Of a DNA stretch of 64,000 nucleotides, positions 35,601 through 48,444 are shown in pieces. Location: positions 10,047,252-10,111,251 of the forward strand of contig CM012955.1 in assembly GCA_000181795.3 (NCBI GenBank), written 5' to 3'. The translations under genes were made by a program, and so were the position numbers. Under the pieces are notes generated by a model. That model was not told the DNA's origin and made no database searches. It saw only the letters and a program-made list of their open reading frames with translations. How positions within the stretch are numbered: the stretch's first letter is position 1; the number at the start of each line of letters is the position of its first letter. The DNA comes from Trichinella spiralis. Its lineage: Eukaryota > Nematoda > Enoplea > Trichinellida > Trichinellidae.

Positions 35601-37605
35601 ATTTTAAGTATTTTGTAAGTGTGAAATTTTGCGAAATAAAAGGATAACGTAAAATTGTATTCAGTATACGAATTCTTTTGTAATAAAACGATGAATTTTA
35701 TTAATACAAAGTGGAACTGTGAACATGTTCTGAAGAATATTTCCAACTGCTCGAGAATTGAATAAAAACGAGAACCACTTTTACGCAGAAATAGTTTTAA
35801 GATTATTTAAAAATTTAATAGCATATCTGTACACGTAGGGTTGTTAGCTGATGTGGGCAAAAGTTGGCGTAATAAATTTCAAGAGTAACGGACTTTTCAA
35901 GGTCTCAAACGGCAATCACTGTTTACAAACTACTGTTACTTGAGTTCAAGCAACAAGTGAGATGTCAAGGATGATTAGAAATATCTAAAGGAAATTAAAT
36001 TATTTTTCTTCCTTGAAAATTCACTTTTACTTTGACAACTCTCCCCCGTGGATCTTTTTCAAAAGAATGTTTTCGAAAATTGAATATTAGAAATGTTTTT
36101 TTTTATTTTTCGAAAAGTCTACGAAATAATACTTGCATTCAAATGTTCTGTAATGAATGTTGAAGAAATTTTCATATTTGTTTGTTAATTTTAAATAGAT
36201 AAATAATAACCAGTTGCAAATTTTAACAAAGTAAAAGCACAACATCTTTGTTGTCATTAAATATTTTTATTAATACTTTTTTCATTATAAATTTATAAAA
36301 AAATGTATACGAAATTTTTTTTCAGATAATAGATGTTATTTTGTGAACATTTTGGAAATTAGTCTTGTTTTTGCTTTGTTCTCTTTCTGAATTTTAAATC
36401 TAAATTTGCTTCGAAAAGTTGCCTGGCATGACTTTACTGCGTTAAGTTAGCATTATTATTCTTGTTGATGAAATTTGGAACGACATGTGAATCAACTCTT
36501 AAAATTTGTGTGTCATTTGTCAGGTCAGCAATGCTATCTATGCATCTGAAGAAAAAAAAATACGACGGATGTTTTTCATCAATAGCAACAGCAACAAAAA
36601 GCGTATTTTAAGTATTGAAAGTGAATTTAATGCAAGCGTATTTTATTCATTGTGTTGAATTGCAAAAATTATTTGAATTTTGTTTAAAATTGAGTTCATT
36701 TTTGTTCACCTTATTCTAATTATGTTGAAATGTTGATGTTGATCATTTTATCTCGAAATACATTTAGTCATATTTAGTTTTGATATGAAAGCATTGTTAG
36801 CATATAAAGTGGAACGAAATGTTCTCCTAATTTGTTGCATGATGAGCAACTTTTGCCATTCTGTTCAAGCGTAACAACCCAAAGTACCCAAAGTGCAACA
36901 TCACGGCATTATGTATGTCAACTGCATCATAAATATTTCCCTATTAAATAGCGATAAAACTCATTTTTAATCAGGTTAGCTTTTGCTGTCGGTATTGCTC
37001 AAAGTTGAATGAATGATTTGCATCATTTGCTATTAAATCAAAACGCAGTGATGCATTTTATTGAATATTTTTTTTCCATTAAACTAGTCCTTTTATCTTT
37101 TTTTAATATTCAAATTTTATTTTTTAATTTTTTTAGCGGCATTGCCATTGCTGTTCTGATTTTGAAAGTTGAAATTAAATTTTTTTTAAAAAGCATGTTC
37201 AAACATTAATCGAAATGTTAACATGCTCCAGAGCTACAGCACAGTGTAAAATAGTTTCAATTGGTCTTTTCAAGTAGCGAAATTTAATTGTGAACTGGTG
37301 TAAAGTTCAAAATAATAAACTTTCATTATTGAGATATTTTACTTTGAAACAATTTAAAATGCGCTATATTTACATAAAAGCGAAAGATAATTGGCATTTT
37401 GTGTAAAAAGTTAACTAACCTTTAACAACAACCACTGCAACTCCTGTTGTACATCCTCTGAATGGAGCTGTTGTGAATCAAATTTTTCTTAAAGAAGCTT
37501 TGCAAACATTTGAAAAACGCAATTTGAATTTAATACAAAAAAAGTTTTAAAGCCTATTTGCTTGTATAATTTGAAAACATCACAATAAGTTCAATTGCAT
37601 GATAC
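32690..37605. other. Large AT-rich gap
   Basis: Apart from the candidate exon pair at 33637-33902 I see no supported gene. A purely hydrophobic open block near 37137-37206 after a pyrimidine-rich acceptor (reading GIAIAVLILKVEIKF) could be a terminal exon but no phase-compatible link to the candidate pair was found. No RNA gene or transposon was recognised. Confidence 0.5.
33637..33902 (+). CDS. Candidate 5' exons of an unidentified small protein
   Basis: ATG 33637 opens an exon reading MFRHQTRGRSEEKSLPLIQW and ending at 33701 with donor GTAAGA. Exon 33863-33902 (acceptor GGTATTTAG, donor GTAAGT) joins in phase and continues HFINHVYPALTLLA, which looks like the start of a membrane helix. Both splice signals are good, but no third exon could be assigned in the next 3.5 kb. 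Family unknown. Confidence 0.35.
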
Positions 37606-40113
37606 TTAATTACATGAGATACTCTTTTGATCAACTTTGGACTTAGGTGTGAGCAAGACAAGAAACAACGGTAGCCAGACAAGCGCATGTAGCATGCCAA
37701 TCGACAAAATCAGTACCACTGTTCGAAAAAATACCCGAATAACATATGAGGGTACAAAACCCAACGGCAGCGTTGCCAACAGTGCGGCGGTTCCACCTTG
37801 CAGTAATGGCCAGGCCACGTTGCCTAACAATTCCACGAGCTTTCGTTCATTAGACCAGTGGTCAGGCATTCGATAAAAACAATGACACACGTGTGCAGCG
37901 TATTCTACTGGAAAATCTAAACTCATTATGATATTGATCATTGATACGGGATCCAAAGTAACACCCCAAAGCGAAAGACCACCTATTACACCCAAATCCA
38001 TCGACAGCAGCGTAAGACCAATCCAAAATACGCTGTGCATGTGCGGGATAAATAGTGCACTCATTGCTAACATGCACAGCACTCCAACACCAACCGTTTG
38101 TATAGTATTATCTGGTATAGAGACGAATTGATCCCATACGAAACTTTCGCCGATAAATATTGTCACGTTGAACTGCTGGTAATGTTGAGCCACTGTCCGT
38201 AGTGAATTGACCAATGCAGTTACCTCTTCCCATTGACCATTGGTAGCGTAGTAAGTTTGAAATAAAAATCTGTTCAATACCGTTTCACCGGTTTGTACAT
38301 CTTTGTACCAACGGACTGTATTGGCGTAAGCTCGATACTGATAGCTGTTCAAAAAAGTATCGAGCGCATCCAATGGGTGTGATAAATTTCGATCATTCTG
38401 TATATACATCATATAATCCCTGAGCCAGAGGAAAGAAGACATCGGACCACGAGACTGTGGCATTTGTTCCATTTTAGAAACCATCGACCAAAATTCAGAC
38501 AACTGCCTGTCGTCATGCAAATCTGGAGGACGACGCACATGCACAGTAACGGCTACTGAAGAGCGAAGGTATTCATCTTTGAGGTCGAAAAAAGCCCTTA
38601 ACGGTGATTCATCAACGAGAAGCATGGAAATGCTCATGTTGACTCGAATATGACAACAACCCCAGAAAGCGATCAGTATGTAAAGCACGTACAACAGCAT
38701 GGCCGGTGTTTGGATCAGACGACTGTTCAACAACGGCGCGTAGTAATTTTTAAACAAACGAGCCGGTAAGGCTTGCACTTGGTGAGGGTAATTTTGGTCG
38801 TGACGCTTTTTCTGTTCCAAACGACCGCCGAGCACAATAGCCGGCGCAACGAAAGTAAGCTGATAGAAAAAGTCGAATGCCATTGCCGTTGCCGTATACT
38901 GACTGAAAACACGTATAGCCGGCGTGTTAGATAACGTGCCTATGCAAAACAGTGCCACGTCAGTCAATGAGGTTACTGTAATAGCGGATCCTGATTCCCT
39001 TATGGATAATCTGAAACGTTCTTCTACTGACAGTTTCGGATCAGTACGACGCCAGGCGTTGATTGCGATGAAAGTATCATCAATACCAATGGCCAAAGCC
39101 AGAAATGGAGTGACCACAACAATACTGTTGAACGGGACGCTAGCATAGGCGAGCAAGCCGAACGAAGAAAGCACCGCCAGCAGTGAAGACAGACAGCCAA
39201 GCAACGCCTCGACCGATTTACCCCAGTTGGACAGTGTACAAAAAATCAACACCGCAATTGCACTGACAGCCAAATATGGAAATGTATAAGTGGCGTTTTT
39301 GTTCACCTCCTGATTTGCCAGCTCGTCGCTATAGATGACGTAAGTTAAATTGGCTTGTTTAGCGTGCGGTTGGATCAAGAGGTCGACTGAACGCATCAGT
39401 GAAGAAAATTCATCGAACGTTCCTCGTTTAGTAAGCCAAGAATAGCCAAGACTGAACGATTCAAATCCAGACAACGTTCCATTGACGTGTTCATGTATGC
39501 CGGCTATGGTGAAGCCCAAGTATAATTGAAATCCGAAAGCTGTTAAATATGGATAACGAAATCGGACATTCGGACTTCGACGCAACGTGGGATTGAAATA
39601 CAACTTACAGAGCATCCTGCCGGCATGGTTGTAAGCCGAATTGCCGTCTGAATTATAACGAAATTGTTCAAATGAGCTATCGTTCAACGCTTGTATGTCT
39701 TCGTTGATTTGTTCTATCGCTTCGCACAGGTTCCGGTCGAAGATGTTCGTCTGACGTTGTTCAGCTCTGAGCAAGATGAAAAGCGCTACCGTCCTATCTG
39801 GATTTTCCTCTGCATCATCAAAAATTGTGCTGTTCTTGTTCGGCGCTTTCCATGCCCAAAATTGATCATCGACTTTTCGCTCAGACAACGACAACGAATC
39901 CAAAGGCGTGTAAAGTAGCCGAATGTCGTTGTAACTTGTGAAACAGCTCAAGCCGATGCTTAGCAAAGCGGTCGTGATCAACGAGGCAACCAAGAAATGC
40001 CATGGACGTTGGCTGACCAAAATACCATAATGGTCATAAAGCTGATCAAGCAGCCGATCGACGGTCGAACTGACCGGCTGCCGACCGAACCAACGCATCA
40101 AATTTTCCAACAA
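37606..40113 (-). CDS. Patched-related (PTR) sterol-sensing-domain protein, intronless (835 aa)
   Basis: RND-type transporter-like membrane protein of the patched-related family that is expanded in nematodes (roles in cuticle, moulting and trafficking are known for the family). One uninterrupted frame. It has an N-terminal membrane helix (residues ~38-60), a first extracellular domain with Asn-glycosylation sites, then the sterol-sensing block of five helices (~280-450). That block contains LALAIGIDDTFIAINAW, the family's GxDD-type motif, followed by a second extracellular domain and a second helix set with IIMSLDFPVEYAAHVCHCFY, where the RND Asp is kept. It ends with a basic tail. It lacks the long cytoplasmic tail of Patched. 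Which PTR paralogue it is cannot be told. The absence of introns contrasts with most neighbours. Confidence 0.92.
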   Translation of the reverse strand: MLENLMRWFGRQPVSSTVDRLLDQLYDHYGILVSQRPWHFLVASLITTALLSIGLSCFTSYNDIRLLYTPLDSLSLSERKVDDQFWAWKAPNKNSTIFDDAEENPDRTVALFILLRAEQRQTNIFDRNLCEAIEQINEDIQALNDSSFEQFRYNSDGNSAYNHAGRMLCKLYFNPTLRRSPNVRFRYPYLTAFGFQLYLGFTIAGIHEHVNGTLSGFESFSLGYSWLTKRGTFDEFSSLMRSVDLLIQPHAKQANLTYVIYSDELANQEVNKNATYTFPYLAVSAIAVLIFCTLSNWGKSVEALLGCLSSLLAVLSSFGLLAYASVPFNSIVVVTPFLALAIGIDDTFIAINAWRRTDPKLSVEERFRLSIRESGSAITVTSLTDVALFCIGTLSNTPAIRVFSQYTATAMAFDFFYQLTFVAPAIVLGGRLEQKKRHDQNYPHQVQALPARLFKNYYAPLLNSRLIQTPAMLLYVLYILIAFWGCCHIRVNMSISMLLVDESPLRAFFDLKDEYLRSSVAVTVHVRRPPDLHDDRQLSEFWSMVSKMEQMPQSRGPMSSFLWLRDYMMYIQNDRNLSHPLDALDTFLNSYQYRAYANTVRWYKDVQTGETVLNRFLFQTYYATNGQWEEVTALVNSLRTVAQHYQQFNVTIFIGESFVWDQFVSIPDNTIQTVGVGVLCMLAMSALFIPHMHSVFWIGLTLLSMDLGVIGGLSLWGVTLDPVSMINIIMSLDFPVEYAAHVCHCFYRMPDHWSNERKLVELLGNVAWPLLQGGTAALLATLPLGFVPSYVIRVFFRTVVLILSIGMLHALVWLPLFLVLLTPKSKVDQKSISCN

Positions 40114-40691
40114 TCCAGGCTAGGAAATTCCAACAGCTTTTACAATATTACTTGCTGAACACGGTTTGTTCGAAAATAGGAAAACTGAACAGTTGCAGTG
40201 TATTATTATTAGTATTATTATTATTCGTCCTTTTCAACCACTGACACAGACGACTCTAAGAATCTATGTCAACTTAGCGTTCATTCGTCTTTTTCCATTT
40301 GTCACAAAATGTATACACCAAAACTGCACACAACACGGAAAACATTGTGAAATAAGAAAACCTGAATTCTTTGCAGAGATACCTTTTCAAATTAACTGTT
40401 TTTTTTGGTATGAGAAAAATAATGCAAAATATTTATAAAAATGCATACATTTTGATCATTACATTTATTTATGTTATCCATGATAGCAACAATTCATATT
40501 ATCAATATTGCAACAAAACATATCAACATCATTAAGTATATTTTGAATATTACCAATGCTAAAATCCTTTGTTTTTTTTTGGTTTACTTTTATTTTTACA
40601 AAAATTTCACAGTTAAGTAGAGTATTTATAAATTTGAAATTAAACAATTTTTAATTTTTACATGCAGAACTTTGAAACAATCTCAAGTACA

Positions 40692-40733
<42 letters not shown>

Positions 40734-43151
40734 ACGAATATTTCAAACAAATATTGAACTTTAAAAAAACATTCAGCTAGATTTCAGACGTCAGTTGCTA
40801 TAGTACTAAATTAATTATGTTGTCCTAGTTTGGATTTAGGTCATCTCTTTAAATTGCAATCAAGTGCTCAAATGATTTTTTTTAATTATTATCAGCACAC
40901 AGTGCTAAATTGCAACAACTGGCCGGCCAATAATTCGACATAAAAAACTAAAAGTGAAGCAATTTAAATGAATGCGAAATTCAAGCTAACATTGTCGTTA
41001 TCATATTTATTGCCACTGAAAACTTTGCAGAAACTGTGATAATGCTAAATTTATAATGAATGATCTCTATTTTATTTTTATAATCTTAACGATGGTAAGT
41101 TGCTGTTACAAAATAAAAAAAGTAGGTAAATTTCCATTAATTCAATAACCAACATGACTGATATCTACTTGAAAAATTAATTAATTCAAAAGTTATTCAT
41201 ATATTCAAATAAATATCTATCATATGTATCCTTAAAATTTATAAACAGATGATAAAACATTTTCTTACGGTAAAAAAATTATACATGCGGTAAATATACT
41301 GTAATATAGGATATAACGTTTAAAATGCCACACGTAAAAATAAAGTTTTGAAAAGGTGCAAAAGCTGTTTTTTGAATGGAAAAGATTGTTCACACATTAA
41401 AATACGCATTACAATTGCACTATACATTATTTGATTACATTTACATAGTTAACCAATTCAGCAAATAAACACATTTTTTTTAAATTATTTTGGACAGTAA
41501 ATTTGTTATTAATAATTTTATTCTTTTGTAATACTTGTATAAAGAAAAGTATATAAATTAAGAAAGTATGCTAATTGAAAATCTCTTTAAAAGTGGAAAG
41601 TAGAAATTCGGATAAAAATTATAGAAATTCATTTTATTCAATTATTTTCCATTGCAATGCATAATAGCTAGATTATAATTTCAAATATCCAACAAAAAAA
41701 ACAAATTCGAATCGTTCAAGCGTCAAAGTTGACAACCGAATTTTGGTGAAACAAAATTGTCATGAAATTTGAATGTGGTTAATCCAGAAATATTAGATGT
41801 TCACTACATGCTGGCCAAATGCTCCCCACCACAGCAGAACTAATAATACATTCTTTGTTTATTATTTTGAGCTCAGTTGCGGTACAATTATCGTATAAAT
41901 AAAATCAAAGTTAACTTCGAAAAGTCTTCGGAATGTTAAAAAAAACAGACAACAAAAACATATTCACAAATTCAAAATCTGTAGATATAAACATTAACGA
42001 TTTTTTCAAGCAATAGTTTATTGAAGCTGATGGAAAAAGCAAAACAAATATTCAATTTAATTTGCATTTATACTAAATTTGAGATTTCATTGAAAACATC
42101 TGCTTGTGACTGACGAACCATTTTGTGTGTTGTCTCAACTGAAAACCACAAATAGTTTTCTGCTTTCTTTAAAAAAATTTAAATTTCTAGTAAACTTATA
42201 AAGAAAATGCAAATAAAAGTTTTCTGCAACTTTCGCCTGAACATGTTACTAATTGTAACAAATTATTATTAAATGATGATCAATTAAATAACTAAAAATC
42301 TTAAAATTATTTTTTATCTTTAAACAACATCGAACGCGGCTACATTTTCGCATTTTAGAGTTGACCTAGTTTTGAATATATCGACAAAAAGTGCATATTT
42401 ATACATATTTGAAATGATTATTTTATAACATGAGTATAATATGAGATTTCTTTGAATCTAATTTATAATTTCCATTATATTCCTCATGTATAATATTCAT
42501 TTGTGACCAATTTTAAAATTTCGAAATTTCAAAATTTTTTGAAAACAAAAAATCAATTCAAATTAAATTTTATTATTAAAATTTATTAAAATAATGAATA
42601 TTTCAGTTAAATGACTCTGAATTAAGTTCAGCATGATTCAAATTTGGCGTAAAATAGAGATTTAATACGAAAGAATAAGAAAAAAATAAATTATAATTTT
42701 ATATAAATAATTTTTTAATTTTAAATTAGAGTATATTTTTCTAAAAATAATGAGATATTGTTCGAATTTTTCTTAAAACATAGAAATTTCTAGAAATTTC
42801 TATGGTCAACTTGCTTGTCATTTTCAGCGTATGTATATAAGCTGTCGGAAAAATTGTTGTCGTCATTTGTCTTGGTTCGCTCGTGAAGTGCTGGTTGTCT
42901 TCGATTTGACTTTTGCTTGTTGGGTATCCGTGTATGTGGTGGTTGAGATAGAAGCTGGGCCATTTAGGAAAGATCAGCATCTTGTATATTTCTTTGTAAG
43001 CATTTCTTTAATTGTGAATTTGAGCGTTTGTTTGAAAATTGAATATCAATTTAGCTTCATTTCAGAACTGACGAAGAGAATTTGTTGGTTAAAAGATTGA
43101 TTGCAGCACCATTTTTCAGTACCATCATTATTGGTAGTTTATAAATTTAAC
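40114..43151. other. Intergenic AT-rich region
   Basis: No gene supported. A compound (AT)n(GT)n repeat lies at 40691-40732. An open plus frame at 42831-43100 precedes the RING gene and is rich in hydrophobic residues, but it ends before the RING gene start and shows no family match; it may be 5' leader sequence. Confidence 0.6.
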
Positions 43152-45873
43152 ATGAATAACAAAGAACATAGTACCGATGAGTCGAACAGAAAGAGTTCCA
43201 GTGAATCGGACATAAAAAGTAGTGATGAATCCGATATTAAGAGTTCGGATGAGTCCGACGTGAAGAGTTCAGATGAATTTGATGTGAAGAGTTCAGATGA
43301 ATTTGATGTGAAGAGTTCAGATGAATTTGATGTGAAGAGTTTAGATGACTTTGACGGAAAGAGTTCTGATGATTCTGATTCTGCAAAGTACTCTCCCTAC
43401 GGTACGTATTTAATACTATTTTGATTTGTATTTGAGTAATTTGCTTGAAGTGTAAAGTATTAGTGTATTAGTGTGAATTTTTTATAATCGGATAGTTACT
43501 AGTTTATGATTTCGATATTAGTCATCTGAGAAAATTTTCGAACTGTTTTGAGTCAAAAAAGCGGGATACTTTTACATGAATTTGTGCAAATTTTTAATGT
43601 TATTCTATGATAAGCAGTTTTGTAAACGATAAATTTGATTCGATTAGAGTACTTTTTAACTTTAAGTAAAACTTTTTAAGTAAAACTCTTGTGATTTATG
43701 TATAATGTACATTATAGTCGTGTTAAATGTTTGGCGGTTTTGTTAAATGATTTATTATTTATCATTAAGGTTATTTCTTTTTGAATTTCAAAAAATTAGA
43801 TTTGCATGTTAATTTCATTTATGCAGGGAAAATAATTTTGGAAAGTTAGTAAATTGTGTAGTGTAGAATTTACTGTAATTTTGTTTGAAAAGCAGGTCCT
43901 TCGGTAGTACTTCAATTTTGTTTTTTTTAATGGTTATGAAATAATTTCAGTGTAATATTTGTTTTTGGTATAATAATATGTGCGATATTTTTTATTGAGA
44001 AATGTCTTGATTCAGGCGGAGCAAAAAGTAAATTGTGTTAAAAAAATTGTAGATTTGATATTTTTAAAAGTAGATAATGCACTTTAAACGTTTTCCCTGA
44101 TTTGTTATTTATAGATGATTTGACAAGCAGTGAAGAAACAGAATCTACAACTAAACAAATTAAACGTAAATCTTCACAGATGAATGAATCAAATTCAGAA
44201 ATCCCGTGTAAGAAGCAAACACTGCAGGAAACTTCGCCCTTAGTTGGAGACAATTCACCTTCACTAGTCACTCCTTTCACCCAAACTGAAGGACAGTCGT
44301 ACAACTTTCGTAAAACACCCATTCCTTCTTCGGATTCTGAAGTGAATCCTTGTGGTGATTTGGCAGATCGTAAAGCATCACAGAATTCCGTTGTGATGTC
44401 CACCTTTGATAGTTCGAGCCAGGACACTTATAATTCTAGTAGTTCAAGAAATGAGAATGATAGCTCCGAGGGAAATTTGGCTGACATTTCTGCTGCCATG
44501 TATAGCGATAATTCTGCCATTCACACCGAACATGAGATTTCTGAATCTGATTCTGTCGAAAATGCTAATGTGCCGAATGTAGAAGATGAAATTCATCCGC
44601 CAAGATCAGATGCGGATACTCACTTTGCAGTGGCTGAAGGTGAAATTTGCATACTTGATATAATTAAACTGTAGAAGTAAATCTCGACAATAATACTGAA
44701 TTTTCAGATTTGCCTCCGATCAATCGTTCTCCACATCTCGTGACTTATCGTGAAGAAGAAAATTCTCAGAGTATTTGCGATCTAGAAAACCCAGGAAGTC
44801 CTCGTGAGCAGGGTGAGTTGATAAATTTGAATTGTTTATGAAATTTTAATTTGCCTATATTTTTTATTTAATTAATATTCGTATAAGTAATAATAATAAT
44901 ATATATAAATTGTATAAACTTTTTAATCTGTTGTTTTATTTCTAATTTATTTGCATTTTTTGTAGGCACTGATTATGATGAACCAATAACAGCAGTCGGA
45001 AGTGATTTTGAAAGCCATGCTTTTTCACCTGACGATACGTCTTATTCGCCGGAGGCTCCCATCGTTAACCGTCCTGATCCTCAACGGGACAATTATTGCC
45101 AAAATGAACGAGTAGTGTTGGACGTTGAAGTTCCAAGTCCTCCGTTGATTCCAATGTATCTGAATTACTTTCGAGTGAACCCAAATGTAGTTTATCCAGA
45201 GTGGGCTTCTGCTAACGTGCCGGTACAACAACGCCATTACTTGGCTCGTCAACGTGAGCAACTTGAACGCCGTCGTAATATGCATGCCCGTTGGCTGCAT
45301 GAACGTGCCCGTATGAGATCAATGCGAAACAGAATGCGCGGTAGAGCATATGGAATTGCCCATATGCCTAGAGGCATGTTTCGCCGCAATGCGGACATCT
45401 ATGGAATCGTTCCACATATGCAGGCACTGAGAGACTTGCGCGAAGGAAGAATGGACGATCGATTTTTGCAGCAGGAATTTGGTGGTGGTATCGACGGAGA
45501 GGGCGACGACTCGGACGGCGAATTGGGAGACGCAAATGATTTCTTTATTGGTCATGGTTTACCCGTCTGGGACATGGATAATCGTTTAATGATGTATCCG
45601 GTGATGGATTATGAGGATTTGCCTCAAAGGGGAGCGAATAGGATGTTAATTGCCAACACCACTCGTTGCACTTTTTATAATGTATTTGGTGATGGGATGA
45701 CGGGACGAGGTAGTAATGATCAAAATGAAGGGTTCTGCGTAATTTGCTTAACTGCTATTGACCACGACGAGTTTATTCGTATTTTGCCATGTGGTCATTT
45801 TTACCACGTGGCGTGCATTGATCGATGGCTGATTGTTAATAATTCGTGTGCTATTTGCCGACGGCCATTGTGA
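43152..45873 (+). CDS. RING-H2 finger protein with acidic Ser-Asp repeat (595 aa), probable E3 ubiquitin ligase
   Basis: Four exons: 43152-43401, 44115-44639, 44708-44812, 44966-45873, all internal junctions phase 1. The N-terminus is a tandem array of eight-residue units (KSSDESDI, KSSDEFDV) followed by a long Ser/Asn/Glu-rich disordered region with a basic patch (KQIKRKSS). The middle is Arg/Met-rich (RARMRSMRNRMRGRAYG), then acidic (GEGDDSDGELGD). The extreme C-terminus holds a RING-H2: CVIC...LPCGHFYHVACIDRW...CAIC, with all eight zinc ligands present. A terminal RING-H2 after a long disordered region resembles RNF6/RLIM/Arkadia-type ligases, but I cannot assign orthology. Ubiquitin ligase activity is inferred from the RING. 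Confidence 0.85.
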
Positions 45874-46203
45874 TTTGAGTGTTAAGTGATATTTGACTTT
45901 TTGCAGTTGTAGATAATAATACCTTTTCTATCCATATAATATATATGTATGTTATGTTACTTGTTCCGTTTTTGTTACCCTTGCATTTGTTAGTGTTTCA
46001 GTAATGAAACGTGCCGGTGGTGGGATTTCTCTATTTTTTGTTACCTTTCTACTCCTCTCACTGATTTTCGGGTTTCTCTGTTTGTTCTCGTTTTTTATAC
46101 AGCAGTTCTTTGTTCTCTAAGCAAACATTTGTTTACAACAAGTTGTTTGTTTGCATTTTCCATTATTACTGCTTTACTTGAGTTTTTCTTTGTACGATGT
46201 ACA

Positions 46204-46266
<63 letters not shown>

Positions 46267-47791
46267 CAATTTTGTTGTTTCGCTTTACCTTGTTTCTGTT
46301 CAACGCGTGTGCAGCCGGTTCAGTGATGCAGGTATGAACAACAGATGAGGAAATTTTGTTTTTAGATCAACTTGCTGCAACGATATTTTATGTTTTTCGT
46401 TTTTATATCTATGTTCAGAGCCAAAATTCATGGCTGAACAAGAATTTGTGTAGTTTAGTTTTTCAATAAAGCGTAGAAAAAAAAGCATTTTATGCGCTGC
46501 TGTTACAAGTAATAAGAACTGAAAATTTCAATATTTGGTGGTGGATGGCAAGAAAGAATAACTTTTCTAAACGATCGCTGTGAAAATGATTGACAAATTT
46601 TAAGCTGGATCCATTACTATGTTTGTAGAAATTTACAATGAATGAAAAAATTGAATTTAATCAAATTAGCCTCAAGTATACGTTCAAACGCCAAAATACT
46701 GTCTACTACTGTGCAAAATAAAATACACGCGACATCTTGGAATACTTTTCATTAGCGACAATTTACTGTCATTCAAAAAAGGCAAACAATTACTAAAACT
46801 AAATTAAAATTTGCATTGAACATTTTTAAATAAATTTACAGAATCATTAATTGTGCTAAAAATACTCTATAAAATAATTACTATAATGTGAACTGTAAGT
46901 GGATATACTGTAGTAGTAAAAATACAGTAATCTTGTGAAATAAATACTTTTAATTAAGAAGATTACAAAAGTATGATCGTAAAAATATGTGTTTTTTTAA
47001 TAATTTTCAAACTGGTATGCTTTGTGAAAAGGCAGCCTGACACGTGAACGAAATATATTACAGTATAATCTTGCTGATTTCTTTAGTCCATAAAATAAAA
47101 ACTTTAACGATCATTTGAAATTGGAAAAAAAATAATTTCCAATATAAAATGTTTAATAATATAATACAAATATATACTGACTGTTATAAATTACATGATG
47201 TAATGAACAGATTGACAAGTTCATTTGAAATGAATTCAAGAACATATTACAGTAATCAATGATTGTGAGTTGGCGTTGTCCGTGGTATGCGCGTTTTATA
47301 CTTTTTTGCACGGTTGTGTTGTAATTACGATGCAGTTTACAGTGTCACTAATTAGTATTGAAATACAACACAAATAACATTTTGAAATTACTATTACATC
47401 AATAAGTGTGGGTGAAATCAGTCTCGGTGAAAAAAACGTTGTTATTTTAATTGAATTAAACTTAATCTGAGTTCGATTGTTCATCTCATTTTTATTGCAG
47501 TTTTCCACTGACCAACTAACTGATTTTCAAACAAAGTTATTCAGAGAAAAGAATTTTTAACTTTTCATATGCAAACCAATTAGAAAAATTTTACTTGGAA
47601 AATTATTTGTTAATTTCAGTGAATGCTATTTTTCGATTCAATTATTTTCAATTTTGAAGAGACATATTTATTCAAATTTACTTTTTATTACCATTTGTGA
47701 ACATGAATCATTTTTATTTAGAATACTGTATTGTCCATCGCGTAGTGCGTATATCATTTTTCCGAAAGTTTTTTTCGTATATCTCTGTATA
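45874..47791. other. Intergenic, with a long ATT repeat
   Basis: Holds the presumed 3' UTR of the RING gene and a perfect (ATT)n microsatellite at about 46206-46266. The open frames over the repeat (runs of Tyr or Ile) are artefacts. No gene seen. Confidence 0.75.
46206..46266. repeat. (ATT)n microsatellite
   Basis: About twenty uninterrupted ATT units. Confidence 0.95.
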
Positions 47792-48444
47792 ATGGCTTCT
47801 ACTCAGAGGTAAGTGGGTTTCGGTTTTGTCGGTTTGAAATTCATATTTTTCATTTGAATTTTAGTCAACCGCAGAAACCCAAATCTGAAATGACTGCCGA
47901 AGAACTAGCGCAGAAAGAAACCGAAGATTTCGAAGTTGGTCCGTTGTCAGTTTTAACACACGCGGTTCGAACAAACTCGCAGGTATTTTTTTGCGTTTAC
48001 AATTTGTTTGGTTACCTTTAATGTTATACATTGTTTTGTTTACAATCTGTTCTTGCATGTTGAATTTATAGTTCATGGGTTATTGTGCATTTTGTCGTTG
48101 TAATGTATTTCTTGTAAATAATAGGTATTGATTGATTGTCGGCATAATAGAAAATTGATCGCTCGTGTTAAAGCATTCGATCGACATTGTAATATGATAT
48201 TGGAAAATGTAAAAGAAATGTGGACAGAAATTCCCAGAGTTGGCAAAGGGCAGAAGCGAGTAATGTTGAAAGAGATGGAATGGAAAATGTTCTCTTAACG
48301 TTCATTGTTCTTTTTTGCTCTGCATTTCAGGGAAATGCCGTGAACAAAGATCGTTTCATATCAAAGATGTTTTTGCGAGGCGATATTGTGATTTTAGTGA
48401 TGAAGAATCCACAAGTTGCCGTACCTGGCGCTCAGAAAACTTAA
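47792..48444 (+). CDS. SNRPD2: Spliceosomal Sm protein D2 (127 aa)
   Basis: Core protein of U1, U2, U4 and U5 snRNPs. Exons 47792-47808, 47865-47982, 48125-48259, 48331-48444. The product begins [20 protein letters not shown] and contains [40 protein letters not shown] and [19 protein letters not shown], nearly identical to human SmD2 in both Sm motifs. The loop between them ([12 protein letters not shown]) is close to the human SGKGKKKSKPV. The C-terminal tail ([12 protein letters not shown]) is slightly longer than in human. The start is fixed by an ATG with in-phase splice to the conserved KPKSEMT. Confidence 0.96.

Noticed and set aside
33000-37600. Possible tRNA, CRISPR or transposon content in the large gap
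   Set aside because: No cloverleaf with paired stems and consensus boxes, no spaced direct repeats, and no transposase-like frame seen.
42831-43100. 90-codon frame before the RING gene
   Set aside because: No homology, and the RING gene has its own ATG at 43152; at most leader sequence.
46129-46348. Open frames with runs of Tyr or Ile
   Set aside because: Translations of the (ATT)n microsatellite.
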